Shown here piece after piece: positions 11,923-23,966 of a stretch of DNA of 64,000 nt (position 1 is the stretch's first letter; the number at the start of each line of letters is the position of its first letter). The translations under genes and the position numbers were made by a program. The notes under the pieces were generated by a model. That model saw only the letters and a program-made list of their open reading frames with translations, was not told where the DNA came from and did not search any database. The stretch comes from Blastomussa wellsi (Eukaryota; Cnidaria; Anthozoa; Scleractinia; Plerogyridae): NCBI GenBank assembly GCA_947652115.1, contig OX393569.1, positions 21,337,773 through 21,401,772 on the forward strand. The letters run 5' to 3'.

Positions 11923-14900
11923 TCTTCCTGATCCATCAAGCAGAGGACGCAACGCTTCGGCCATCTTTGGTGCGAGCCCAAGTTTTGGTCTGTATCCAGC
12001 AGAGACTAAGCCTCAGTTTAGACCAGCCCCGGCCAAGAAAGTTAGTGAACCCAGGAAGGTCAAAAGGAGCAACAGTGATGTAGCGCTCAGAAAAAGATCC
12101 AATCTGAGACGAAAGTCAGGAGATTTTAGCCAAGTTAGGAAACGCAGCGAGAGCGAGAGTGAAAATCATTTGAACGGCGTAACCTGTAACGGAAAAACTG
12201 TTTCGTCTTCGGTGCTGTACCCCGCATCACAAGGAAGTGGTTGTACTGACACTGTTGCTGAAAGCGTCTGTTTGTTGCCTGAACAGTCGCAAGATCCAAA
12301 CGATTTTTCCAACCGGTATCCGTTGTTCATACAAGTCAAAAACAACTCGCAATCCGTGAATAAAGCGCGCATTGTTAAACCCGTTGGCAGGGCTTCAAAT
12401 AAAGGCTGCAATAAACAAGACGCCACTCAAGACAAACAGGCAGCTCGACCGAGAAGAAGCGCCAGCTTTTCAGCGCTTAAAAAAATAGCTACTCCGTCCA
12501 GGCCTTCTCTGTTAAATCAGCCCGCCCAGGATACTTTGAGAAACGGCAATCTGCGTCGTGAGAAAAGCGATATCGTCAGACCTCGTCGTACGCAATCGCC
12601 GGGTAACAGTACTGCTATCCCGACTCCCGCGCGGTCAAAATCTTCATCTAGTCTAAAGCAGGACAATACAGTAGTGAGCCCGCGTTCACAATCGCCAGCT
12701 GGGCTTCAGCGTGAACACAGTGACGTCAACAAACGTCGCGCTTCGCCTGGTGTAAGGCGGGAAAAAAGTGACATTGTGCGGCCGAGAGGCCAAGTTAGAA
12801 CTAACTCGCCAACTGTTAGTATTGAAGAAACAGAAGGCGGCATAAGTAGGTCGTCAAGTAATAGAAGCTTAACTTCAAGTCCGTTGTGTAAATCTCATTC
12901 AAAGAGTTCAATTGAAGGCAGTCGTTCCCGCTCAGGAAGCAGTAGCGAGATGTCGAAGATTCCGTCGCTTGTTCGATCGCCGGCAAGCGCTGAAAAAACG
13001 GATTCGCATATTTCTCGTATTCCTTCTCTTGCAAAGAAAAATATCACTGAGGAGCGTGCCCCTCCCAAGAGTAAGATTCCCTCTTCGACTAAAGTCGACA
13101 AGGTTCAAGATGTCGCCAAGAAATCCCAGATACCTACAATAGGGCGTAAGGATAGCGCCACACAAAAAGACAAAGCGGCAAGCAGGATGCCATCATCGAC
13201 AGCGCTATCACAAAACAGGCCTGACTCAGCGAAGGAAAACAAAGATCCCACCGCTGCAAATGTGCCAAATGGACACGAACCAGTTAAACAAGTTAGCAAG
13301 ATCCCGTCCTTCTCCAAATCTGGTATTCCCAAGACTAAAATCCCGTCCGTGACACGAAAAGACAGCCAGAACGAACAACCACCGACACAGAATGGAGATG
13401 GTGAAGCACATTCTCCAGCAACTCGTACTCAAACCCCTAAGAGTAAGATCCCAGGTGCGTCTTCAATCCCTCAGGGAACTGCTATCCCAGCGGGTGTCAG
13501 CCGAATACCGTCATTCACAAAATCGCCGTCTACACCACCTACAACCAAAACACCTGAAACAAAACCATCCACCCTTGCAGGGTCCAAGGCAACAGAACCA
13601 GATGGATCATCCGTGAACGTGCCATGCATTCCAACACTGCCTTCCACGCCCGCTAATAAGGCACCCGAGTCAAAGGTCGCCGTTCCTGGAGGGTCCAAGA
13701 TTCCAGAGCCTAAAACTGCAGCCAAGTCTCCACCAAGCTCGCTACCAATGGCTTCGAAGCCAAGTGGGATACCAAAGCCGGGAGAGTTAACCCCAGCAAG
13801 CAAGATCCCCGCGTTGGGTGGCGAAAAATCGACACGAAAATTTTCAAGTACAGAAAAAGAGACCGTGGTAACAGGAATACCAGTGGCCCCCTCACCTGTA
13901 GAAACCAAGAACAAGATTCCTTCGCTCCCCAGGCAGACAGCGATTCCCAAGCCCAACGGAAGCGAACAAGCTGCTTCCAAACCTAGAACTGGTATACCTA
14001 CGCTAGGTGCGAAGCGACCCTCAATTGATCAAGAGACCCCTAGTCCGGATGAACCTGCCACTCCTCCCAGCACTCCAATACGCGACACCTTCGCGTCAGA
14101 ATCTCCCCTGGATAAGTACATTTTCTCCGAAGCGAAGAAAATGGAACAGATTCTGCGGCATGAACCAATTGAGGTAACGGTGCAGGCCCAAGAATTTGAA
14201 GACGATGAGGAATTTCTGCGCCAAGAAAAAGAAATCGCTGAGCAGGAAGAGAAAGAGCACGTGAAGGAGCTACGCATGTTGGACTCGAAAGAAGCCGAGG
14301 ACTTGATTAGCGAAGTTCTGAAAAGTTACGCTCCTGACATCAACAAAGAAAATCAACCAGAACTAGATGATCTTAGTCTTTACACTGTGAAGGATGGCAA
14401 CAGAAACATTAAAGAAAAGGTGAATATTGATGACATAGTGCTTAATCCAGCCAACAATGAAAATGAGATGCTTTCAAAGTTAGATGTGAACGAGGACAAA
14501 GACGAACACTCCGTCAGCGATACTGAAGTTGATTCAAAGGAAGTGAAGGAAAATGGCGTCGAAGAGACAAAGAAAATAGATAAGACCAAGGAAGAGAAGC
14601 CCTGCAAGGTATCAGAAAGCAAAGATAATATACCTGACTTAAAAATTGCGATTCCAACCAAAACGGTTGTTGAAAACGAGCCGGATGAGAAAGACGAGAA
14701 GGAAGCTTCAAAGAGCGAAGGACCTGCAATTGATACTTTGGGTGAATATGCCCAACAGGCGAGGCGGTCACGCAGTCGACAGCGAAAAATTATAAGTCCT
14801 GATTCAGAAGAACCCGAAAAAGAATTTGTTGTGGAAGCAGAGACAGAGCTCGAGAAACAAATGCCGAAGGAATCGGCGGAGAATAATGCCTCAAAAGAGC

Positions 14901-15376
14901 AATCCAAAAAGGACATCAAAAAAGACAAATATGGAACGGCTCCCTTTGAAAGCGAAAAGAAACCTAAAGAAGCTTCAAAATCGGCGAAATCGAAATCCAA
15001 AAGTGACAAGCCGAAGTTTGTGATTGAATCGTCGCTGGGTAAAGATTTCTATGCCACTCGCAAATCAAACGAGAGCATGGAGTCACGTGACAGCGTTCAT
15101 GATGATGTCGTGAAGTCGTCATTCAAACCCGGACTTTCCGCTCTTGTGTTTGAAAATAAAATCGTTGAACAACCGTTTACATTAAAACAAACAGAAAATC
15201 CTTCAGCTGGAGAAGCTGTGAGGCTAGAGGAAGCCGAGTTTGAGGATGTTGATTTGAGGTCAGAACAAGGACTAAAAAATGAACGGCGTGAAATTTCACG
15301 TAGCGTTGACACACTTGATGAAAAAACCGTGAAATGCATGGGGTGTGGACGAGGCGGCAAGTGTTCTATTATGTAG
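11923..15376 (+). CDS. Multi-SxIP, CaaX-terminated low-complexity protein (main exon)
   Basis: A terminal exon of 1151 codons opening after the acceptor ATTCGCAG. I recognise no named family. The N-terminal third is Ser/Arg-rich with a KRSNSDVALRKR box and three REKSD/REHSD repeats (nt 12550-12785). The middle (nt about 12950-14010) carries 12 S-x-I-P and several T-x-I-P motifs in basic, Ser/Pro-rich context; S-x-I-P is the known EB1-binding signal of microtubule plus-end proteins. An acidic, probably coiled-coil segment follows (nt 14110-14330), then a Glu/Lys-rich region. The end reads KCMGCGRGGKCSIM: a CaaX box with X = Met (farnesylation expected) and two nearby cysteines that could be palmitoylated. 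I infer a membrane-tethered, microtubule-linked scaffold. It shares short motifs with the next genes. The exon is read with high confidence; the function is inference. Confidence 0.85.
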
Positions 15377-16431
15377 CGAAAAACAACTAACTATTATGCA
15401 ATATTTCCTGTACGATGTATGTTTCGCGCTCAGTTACTGTTTACAGTTTTCAAAAGTCTAACATGAACAGTTAATAGTCCTGGCTTTTTAAGAAAAACCT
15501 AGTTACATGTCTTCCTGTTGGGTTTTTGAAGATAACTAGGTTTTTATGATAGCATAACTTTATAATGAAAATTTGCTATTAAAAATTAAAATTATCAATA
15601 GTTATCAATACAAAAAGGCTTTGTGACATTTCTCCTCCGTATGAAGTTGTTGTTTTGCAAGCATTGTAGACAATTCTGGAAAATCTTAGAAACGCACCTG
15701 AAAAATTCTGATTCTTAAGGCACGGCCGGAAACTTCATTGCATGCCATGCGGAAGTTTTGTTTCCCAAATTTGTTTGCTTGGAGCGCGGTAGCAAAACTG
15801 GCTATTCTTTGTCTCTTGGAAACAAACTCTGCTTCCACAAGAAGACCAACAAATATCCGTGTAACAGGGTAATAAGGAAACAATAGTTTCTCGTTTGCGA
15901 AGGACTTAAAGCTTTGCTCCACCGCGGATAAACGTCTCTTTCCTTTCGGGGGATATCATTTGCGATGAATAGAAGGTAGGAAAGGGCAAATTTCAGTTTC
16001 AAATAAACCAGTCGAGTGTCTTTGCTTTTCAGATTCTCTGCGGCCGACCAAATCTCTTTGAGACCCTTTGATAATGGCGCCGAAAAGTTCACATTTCGTC
16101 GTTTTCAAATACTCCGAGTAGGGCTCCGAAAAATTTATAAAATCGACAGCAAACTGGTAAAATGTCAAACTTTAAACAGTGACAATTAAAACCTTATCTT
16201 TCCGGTACTTTTCTTGTTTTCTTTTAGCGTTTGACTACAGTGAAGGAATCGGGAAAGTTGACAAATTGAGCGAGCTAACAGTCCAACCTCTCCTTTCGGA
16301 CACTTCTTTATATTACGGGCATAAAACTCCTCTGTAATACGGACAACATTTCCATAAAACGGACACTTTACTCTGTCCGTTTGATTTGGTGTCCGCGTGA
16401 CGAGCTAGGAATCCAGTTTATTTCATTTTCT
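15377..16431. other. 3' flank of the SxIP/CaaX gene and intergenic DNA
   Basis: Probable 3' UTR. I find no canonical AATAAA close to the stop; variant ATTAAA sequences occur near 15580-15590. Minus-strand frames around 15690-16170 are short and show no domain. Confidence 0.4.
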
Positions 16432-17317
16432 AAACGAGCAGGGGGCTGAGTACAAATATTTAAAATCGATTGAAACGAAAAATTGAGCCTCCAAACCACA
16501 TTTACATGGAAAGATTATCCTTGTAGGTTCATTTGGTTTACATGCTAAAACGCGGCTCCTGGGATCAACTTTTCATTTGGTTTACATGCAGGATCGCACT
16601 AGCACTTTTGTGTTCGGCCCGGTTGCAAAGCGGTCAGTTTTCTCTTTTTGGGCGAGGCTGGCTACTATCAAGCTCATCTTCTTGAGAATCATCCAACACA
16701 TTCTGGCCTGTTTGCACACCGCTCGCAAAAGACTCGAAGAGTCACTACTTCCCGCTGACTCTCTACTTTGGGCCCAGTATTTTGAAAACAATATTGGCCC
16801 TGCACGTTGCAGATCTTCAATATCATCGTCTTCTTCGTTGGGCAGAGATATTCGAAATTGTCGGCCTTTTGAGCTTTTAGTCGAGTGCGAAGATCCCGCC
16901 ATGTTGTTTCTGACAACCTCGTTCCCAGGATTATCTCTGGTTTCAAGACGGTGGACTGGCAAACTGGGCTTCCTGATGCCGTTTACATAGAGGTAGGATC
17001 ATCCTACCTCTCAGATAGGATTATCCTAGCAGTAGGGTGATCCTAGCGCTGGGGCCAAACTGAACCCCGGCCTTCGCATGTAAACTGAAAGCTGAGAACA
17101 TATCACGCTCGGACGATCCTAGTGCTAGGATCATCCGCTTTCCATGTAAACGGGGCCTTAAATTCCAACTTTTCAAACGTGTACCATATATTTGCGTTTT
17201 AGCCAATAACGCTGAAATTTAGTAAAATTACATTGTCTGGGATGACCTTTCACGTGCCAGGCTCAATTTGTCGTTTCAATCGATTTTAAATATTTGTACC
17301 CAATCCCCTGCTCGTTT
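16432..17317. mobile_element. Non-autonomous DNA transposon with about 59-bp terminal inverted repeats
   Basis: The left end (16432-16490), starting AAACGAGCAGGGGGCTGAG, is matched in reverse by the right end (17259-17317), with AAATATTTAAAATCGATTG conserved in both. The interior holds smaller repeated motifs of the type TTTACATG and GATCCTAG. Frames inside (for example 16582-16962, minus) have no transposase motif I recognise. A remnant or MITE-like element is the likely reading; no clear target-site duplication was found. Confidence 0.7.
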
Positions 17318-18311
17318 CGAAAATACACGGTCCAGTTGGCTGGGTTTACAGCCTTGCATCATCAAATTTGCTTTATCGAATCCTGTTTGCTTATAAACTG
17401 CGAAGGTTCGCCGTTGCGAGCACAGGTCTACCAGGTGAAGTGCACCAGTGCATTTAATTTATATCTGTGTATATCGACATCCATAGCATGTCCACAGAGA
17501 GACAGGCTTTGCTTGCAAATTCGGCTTCCTTCGCTCGACGAAAATTTTCCCCAAATTTCCCCACTGGAGAGCCTGTTCGCAGGCTGTATATAGGGAGACC
17601 ACAATAATTAAGGAAATAGATAAATTAATAAAGGATCAGGAGTGCACTTTGACCATTTTTTCCACACAGTTTTATTTCTCTCCCAAACAACAAACCTAGG
17701 GGAAAGATAGCTGTTCCTCAGTGCCAGCAAGAATGATCTCATAGAAGTCAAAATTTGCATAATTAAGATCAGAGCTCAGCACACGACAGCAGTGCTGTCA
17801 CGTCTATATAAAAAAAACAACAAGGGAAACGAACCAAGTGGATGAGTAAATTTCCCTCAGTTGTTGAGGTTTCCCTGTGGTAATAATATACAGACGAAGC
17901 CAGAATTCTAATCCTGTGATAAGAATGCCAAAAATAAGGTGTTATTTGTGAGATACCTGCATGATGACCCATGACGGTCATCTGTTCGTGACGATCGTCA
18001 CGGACGTCTTGTGACAGTCACGTCCGGTCACGTACAGTATGTCAACTTTCAAAACGAGGCGTATTTCCTGGCGGAAAGCAAAATGGCGTAATAAACTGTA
18101 CGCTCACGAAGGTTTGTAAAAGAACTTGGATTAAGTTTAAATCTGAGCAGAAGAGCCTTGAAAAGTTTAAAATCAAGGAGGAAATTATTTATGATTGTTT
18201 TGAAGCAGTAAACAGAAACAAGACACGCGACAGGCCGCAGCAAGAACATATCGTCTGTGCGTTGTTTGGTGTTCGAATTTCCAGACGTTCGAGTTCATAC
18301 TTCTGAGTGGT
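17318..18311. other. Intergenic region upstream of the 129-residue CaaX gene
   Basis: No exon was found. It contains the cluster of dyad sequences at 17971-18021 and presumably the promoter and 5' leader of the gene starting at 18312. No obvious TATA box is seen. Confidence 0.4.
17971..18021. promoter_or_regulatory. Cluster of TGAC/GTCA dyads, possible transcription-factor sites
   Basis: Three consecutive dyads share the half-site TGAC...GTCA: ATGACGGTCAT (17971-17981), the perfect 16-bp palindrome CGTGACGATCGTCACG (17987-18002) and GTGACAGTCAC (18011-18021). Spacers between half-sites are 1, 4 and 1 bases. They lie about 300 bp upstream of the start codon at 18312. Such half-sites suit bZIP or nuclear-receptor type dimers, but the assignment is inference from symmetry and position only. 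Confidence 0.35.
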
Positions 18312-18701
18312 ATGGCGGAAAGCGGAGTAGAGAAACAAACAATCGAATGCATCGAGATTAAAGTTGATGACAGTCCAGTTGAAGGACATATCGATATAGA
18401 TATAGAGCAAGTTACAGAGGAAACGACTCCGATGAAGGCAGAAAGTGATAGCGAGGACTTTGAATTCGGATTTGGAAGAGATGAAGTGATAGTTATTACT
18501 GAACAAGATATAGCCGACATGTCGGGTAATATGCTTGAATCGTCGAAGGAACGATCAACAGAAGTTTCAGCGGATCTGAACAAGGCTTACGAAGAATGGA
18601 TTTTTGTGGATGTCAACAAGTCGACGCATGAAGTGAAAGAAAACTTGCTCCTTTTGAGTTCAGTTTATGGAAGTGATCAAATGTGTTGCACAATCATGTA
18701 A
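18312..18701 (+). CDS. Small acidic CaaX protein with W-x-x-V tail (129 aa)
   Basis: A complete single-exon frame from ATG to TAA. I do not recognise a family. The protein begins MAES, like the 1223-residue protein at 30069, and is strongly acidic over its first 90 residues, rich in Asp/Glu with short beta-type runs. The tail reads EEWIFVDVNKS (W at residue 96) and ends CCTIM, a CaaX box preceded by Cys, so farnesylation plus palmitoylation at a membrane is plausible. W lies 34 residues from the end; the corresponding distance is 35 in the 30069 protein. A possible AATAAA signal lies at 18851. The short low-complexity frame is supported mainly by the tail it shares with its neighbours. Confidence 0.75.
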   Translation: MAESGVEKQTIECIEIKVDDSPVEGHIDIDIEQVTEETTPMKAESDSEDFEFGFGRDEVIVITEQDIADMSGNMLESSKERSTEVSADLNKAYEEWIFVDVNKSTHEVKENLLLLSSVYGSDQMCCTIM

Positions 18702-19502
18702 ACAGTGGGCTTCCTGTAGAGACATTTTTTCTGATTAAATAATAAGGTAATGATTTTTGTTTTGTTTCGGTTTTGGCTTACAAAGCTAGTAAGTTATGAT
18801 AAGTGAAACTTTAAATGTAGTGGATTTAATTCGTCATTTCCATAGGGTAAAATAAAAATAAAATGACCATTTGTAATATTTGAATACTAGCGGGAGAAAA
18901 AGGTTAGGTAAATTAATTTCATCTGTAATCATACATCAGTCAATGTTTGCTGTGTCCATCACCAACCCCCCCCCCCCATCCCCTTCCAGGTCGTAACAGT
19001 GAGGCATTTTCGTATAGTGTAAGGCAAATTACCCTTGACATTTAACCATCTTGTTTTTTCACCTTACAGCATTTGTGCTTCTTTTAATCACCAATTCATC
19101 GATGCGACAAGTTTCTTATCTAACATGCCACGCATTGGATGCTAAAATACTGACGATGATATGGTTCATTTTGCAGTGAAACCATTCGCCTGTCAGCTTG
19201 TAGTTCCACTTGATTTTTTGAAGATTGTATGACATCATTTCCATGGTCTATGCAATTATAAACCATGGAAAAATGTAGTCGAGTTGTTAAATATATTATT
19301 CTTTACCTCAAGCGACATATTTACAGACACTTTTTATACTAAATGGTACTGTTACTGCTTACATTTACTGATCAACAGGATCATTGATCTTAGTTTGCCA
19401 AGTGTGTATTGAAACATTACATTGAAATGGAGGGTTCCTCATATCTGAAATGTTTTGTAGTTAAGCCAAGCCATTTTTTAGTCAGTTTAAATCACAGATG
19501 TG

Positions 19503-20012
19503 AGGCCTTCCAAGGGGTAAAAGCGACATGCGACAGGGCCCTGAAAACTGACGACATGGGGTCTTTTAAAAGCGACAAGGGACATGATGACGCTGCTAAA
19601 AAGTGACAGCAACACAATAAACAGTGAAAAACGACAGTGACATTGAAAAGTTGTGCATTTTACCAATAATAGTTTAAAATAATAATAGATATACGATAAA
19701 TGTAGCATAAACATGACTCAGAATACAGGAAATGGCATTTTTGAGGGCTCAGATTTTCAAAATTTCCATGCGGGAGCCTACCATCAAAGCCCCCTAGCAG
19801 TGTTCGGCCTTCGCCACTCACAAATTTTTGCCTACTGAGCACCATGAAAGTCCGGTTATAGCCCTACAGCAAAACAGTTTCTCGCAAAAAAGTTACGGGT
19901 ACAATTATGTACACTACAAAAAACGACAGCGACATTTACAGCTGTAGTTTGGGTGACATCGGTCTCCAAAAGCAAGGGACATCGCGACACAGCTACCCCC
20001 GTTGGAAGGCCT
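19503..20012. mobile_element. hAT-like non-autonomous element, about 510 bp
   Basis: Both ends carry AGGCCTTCCAA-type inverted repeats (TTGGAAGGCCT on the right), and both flanks show AGATGTG, consistent with a target-site duplication of about 7-8 bp as in hAT elements. Near both ends the motif GCGACA or ACGACA recurs many times, typical of sub-terminal transposase binding repeats. There is no transposase frame. Confidence 0.65.
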
Positions 20013-21218
20013 GAGATGTGTATTTTTGGTATATTTTGATAAATACTATTTCCCTGGGGAAATATGATTTAGAATGATGGCATTACTGGGATGCTAAATA
20101 TGAAAAAATATAGGGTGTTTCATGGCCATGCGAGAATGTGAATTTTATCTTGGAGTGCTGATAGCACCTCCCATGAGTGAGCAAAACAAGTAAGTGAGAG
20201 ATACTATCAGAAATGAGAAGATAAAATTGGTATCCCCACGTGGTCACGTAAATTATGTTCTGTTCATTGGATAGATACTTATCAAATGACCAGATTAAAC
20301 ACAACTTTTGATGTTCACTTTCGAAACAGCAAATAGTATCACAAAAGTAGATTATTAAGGTTATGCCAGAATAAGAAATCAAGAGCATGTTTTTTCTGTT
20401 CAAAAGTAAAATTGAGTCTCAGAAAAATATTCAATAGCTGCAATGAAATGGCAAGCTTTCTATTGCCTCATCAGTCATCTTCACTATGTGCCATGAAGAT
20501 ATGTCTTTTTTGTAAAAGAAAAATTCTTGGTATAATTTTGATCATTACCTAAATAATAAATACTTGTGTCTATCTAAATTACATTGTTTTCAAATATGTT
20601 ATTGTTAGGACCCCAGGGGTCCTAGGAAGCCATTTTTGTCCCAGAGTCCTGGAGCCCATAATGCATTTGGATTCCAAATATATAAAAAGGGGACATGCAT
20701 CACTTGGTCAGGTTACAGCATCATTGTATGTGAATAAATAGATGAATCAGTTACATTTGGGTGGTATAATCAGGTTTTTCTACCGTACGTATGGAGATGT
20801 TTTATTTAAATAGCCATAGGGATATATTGAAATGAATTAGTTTGGTTGTTAAATGCAATAAGACTATCTAAGTGTATGTCTTTATGGTGAAAGTTTTCAA
20901 ATAAATCATGTTTATACAGCTTTGTAGTTTAGTGTCTTGAACTTCTCAAAACCTTGTGAACAGTAATACTGAACAACATCATGTGATTTTGACTGCATGT
21001 GGATTGCACACCCAGGTGGGGTACTCGCATTATACATGGGGGGGAGGGGGGGGAGGGGTCCGGCGGAGCTTCGTCTTGCAAACCCAAAAAGTACATGAGC
21101 CTGAAATTTTAGGCCCAAAAAATACCAGGCATCAAAATTTCCTACCCAAAAAAATACAAGACTTAAATAGCTCAATACGGATTTATTCAATGGCCTTTTT
21201 TATGCTAGAGACAATGAA

Positions 21219-21288
21219 GTCGTCTAGACGCCTTTGACGTCTAAGACGTTAAAGTCGTCTAGACGCCTTTGACGTCTAAGACGTTAAA
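21219..21288. repeat. Two-copy 35-bp tandem repeat rich in GACGTC
   Basis: The unit starting GTCGTCTAGACGCC is repeated twice head to tail with a period of 35 and is followed by a partial third start. Each unit contains short palindromes around ACGT and CTAG cores. Confidence 0.85.
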
Positions 21289-23522
21289 GGCGTCTGGTAT
21301 GAGAACGGGACGCATTTAGTAGACGGCCTAACAGGAAAAAAAGGAACAAAAAAATAAAGAAAGACTGGGTTCTACACTTGGAGGGCACTGGACACTAGTA
21401 AAATTTTTGCGCGCGGATTATGAGCACATGTTCTCTGTCCGTAAACGAGCATCGAGCTCTTTCTTAGTATCTTCAAAAGTATTAACAGTTGATAACTTTT
21501 TGAGTGCCAGTGTCTCCAAAGACATTGATTTAGTATTTGCCTCAAATGATACAGACTGTTTCATGTAGTATAAGTGCTTATAATTTCTATGCCATTTATT
21601 GTAGGAAGAGTACAAGACATGGCGAAGAATCTCTCGCGCGTAAAGATCCCAGAGAAACGTCAGTCAGGCAATAAAGGCATGTGTAGAGGCAGTGTGATTA
21701 CATAAAGCCGGCTAGAGGGCTTTGGAAACCCAAAGATAACGCCGGGTTTGATTTGTGCCGTGGGGCGGTTTTAGGTCTATACGAAAGTAAGCTACATGAA
21801 TAATAATAAACGACAGTTGGTGAGGATAAAAATATCCGGTACACATTTCTTTAAAGCCAAAGTGTTGATGATGCAGCAAACACTGACCTGTTACATAGGT
21901 GTAACTGAGTTCAGCGCGGCATTGCAGCTTGACAGATGTTTACGTCAAGCACAAGTTTTAATTTGTGACGTAACAAAGTGACCTCTGACTGAAGTTCATA
22001 TCCTGTTTGTGTAACTGTTGAGGCATAAGGCGGAATTTTGTGGCTCGTTGAAACTGAACGAGTGATCGTCAAACATAATTCGACGAGAGGTGCGCAAATG
22101 AAAAGGTAAGTGAATAGCCTAACTGACTTAAAAATGTGTTATTTAATTTGTACTGTTCATGAAATGAGTCGAGAAGAGCTCCGACCAGGATCTCGTGTTT
22201 TTTATCACGGTCGGGCGTCACGAGTCTGGCACAACATGTGCAAACAACTCGGTAATATGCATTTAAAAGTTTGTGATATTTCATGGATGAAATCAGGAAT
22301 AAGTGAAGGAAAGTGTCAGCAGTGGTATAAAAGTGAAAGAGGTGCGAATATTTTAGTTTCCGATCATAACGTTGAGCGGAAAGAAGCAAGTGGTTCTGCA
22401 AAGTGACTGAAATGACTCTTAACGAAGACATTGCCTCAAAGAAGCCCGTTAGAAGCTGCCTTAAAAGATGTGATAATTTTTCTAACTCATCATTTTTCGG
22501 TATAATAACTAAAACTTTTTCTCAAATACAGAACCTTTAATATTTTGACATATTTTTCATGAAATATCCGCCATATTAAATTGTGCAAATTACGATTTAC
22601 GAAACGGCTTTGCAGACCAACATCACGACAAAAAATATTTTCGTCTTGTGATAGACCGGGAACAGTGAATGTAGTTTTTCCGATTTTTCTTTCGAACCTG
22701 AACAGAACAAGCTATCTTCATAGTCTCGCACTTCCTTGTGCATTTTGTGATCGAAAATGGTATTCGATTTCAGTTGTAACAAGTTTCACCAGTCACGCAA
22801 TCTGCCTTCGCAACATTTCACTTGTAGTTGATTGAGTATTGAGAATGAATGGAAATAAATTTCCTACTCTCGTATATATTAACTGATGTCCTTTTATGTT
22901 TCAATGTCGAATTTTATAAGCAGTTCGTTTATTAATCCGTTGTTTTGATCGACAGATCACGCGATCGTCACGGTTGACATATTTTTTTCACAATCCATCA
23001 GCAAACTCACGTGGAAGGTTTTCGTTTCACCCTGTATTTTCGCACGGTATCATCATTATTAACATTTTATTTGTACGCTTATATGACACGAAAGCGCCAT
23101 ACAATCAATCATACAGCTATCAGAACTGACACTACAAAAAACATACGTTTGAAAAAATTCTTTCATGTATTGTTGATTTTTGGTAAATTTTCTATTGAAA
23201 TTAACAAAAGAGCTAAAACCTGGAAGGCGTTTTTATTCTTGAAAATTATTTTTGAACTATTGATTTAATTGGCTATTCTCGTCTATTGTACAGGGTTAAA
23301 ATATGATTTATTCCAAGTAAGTGAGACTTTTTTTTTCTCTTTCGTTGAAGGTGTGCTACAATTACTCGAAACCAAACAGGAAGCGATGTTTACTGTGAGA
23401 TCTCCAACTGTCCGATTACAAAAAGCAATGAAATGAAATAATCTCCTGAAGATCCAAACACTGTTGAAGGAAGCAGGGATTTAAGCAACTGTTTGATCAC
23501 TGAAGCCGTCCTGGACAAAGAA

Positions 23523-23966
23523 ATGGACAATAAACAAACGGATTCGTGTGTCGTAACAAACGCTGCCGGTCAAGACTTGATTCCTGTGGAACAAGACGAT
23601 TCTGTCTTTGCTAAATGTAATGGAGATTCAGAGTATGTGAGTCTTAATCTTCATATCTGGAAAAGAACCAAATCGGACGGCGCGATTCGCAAGAAACGAA
23701 AACCGAACTGTTACTTTGGAAAGAGCGACACAGAAGGCAAAAAACCGCTGCGTTCTCGAAGCGCGGATGTTTACCGTGGGCCTGTTCAAGATGCTGCAGG
23801 AATTTCGGAAAGTCCTGTGTTTTTCTCAGCGATCGGTGAATGGACAATTGTTGATCTCAGTCTTCCGGTATTTGAGAAGGAGGACGCGAATCGCATACGT
23901 TATTTAAGAAGGAAAAGGACATCTTACAAAGAGATAGAACCAGAAAGGCTTTGCTGTATTCTGTAG
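23523..23966 (+). CDS. Basic CaaX protein with W-x-x-V tail (147 aa)
   Basis: The frame is open from 23493, but the first ATG is at 23523 (MDNKQTDSCVV), so I start there; an upstream exon cannot be excluded. No named family is recognised. The centre is basic with KRTKSDGAIRKKR, which aligns closely with KRSNSDVALRKR in the large protein at 11923, and a second LRSRSADVY box. The tail reads GEWTIVDLSLP and the protein ends ERLCCIL. CCIL is a CaaX box with X = Leu, which would favour geranylgeranylation, unlike the Met-ending neighbours. Likely membrane-anchored; possible phosphorylation at R-x-x-S sites. It lies in the same orientation as the other cluster members. Confidence 0.7.
   Translation: MDNKQTDSCVVTNAAGQDLIPVEQDDSVFAKCNGDSEYVSLNLHIWKRTKSDGAIRKKRKPNCYFGKSDTEGKKPLRSRSADVYRGPVQDAAGISESPVFFSAIGEWTIVDLSLPVFEKEDANRIRYLRRKRTSYKEIEPERLCCIL

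Larger units (their letters stand above)
18702..23522. other. Intergenic region with repeats
   Basis: No supported gene. It holds the likely 3' UTR of the 18312 gene, a poly-C run near 18967, a hAT-like element (19503-20012), G-rich and palindromic repeat debris around 20610-21140, and a 35-bp tandem duplication (21219-21288). Frames at 22069-22431 (minus) and 22134-22406 (plus) overlap one another and show no domain. Confidence 0.4.

Noticed and set aside
13471..13980. Antisense 169-residue frame and several other minus-strand frames within 12166-15360
   Set aside because: They are complements of the biased codons of the SxIP/CaaX exon; no domain, and the sense frame explains the openness.
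16582..16962. 126-residue minus-strand frame inside the TIR element
   Set aside because: No transposase or other motif recognised; starts and ends inside repeat sequence, and an overlapping frame exists on the other strand.
22069..22431. Overlapping frames on both strands (120 and about 90 residues)
   Set aside because: No domain, no splice context, and mutually overlapping; probably chance.
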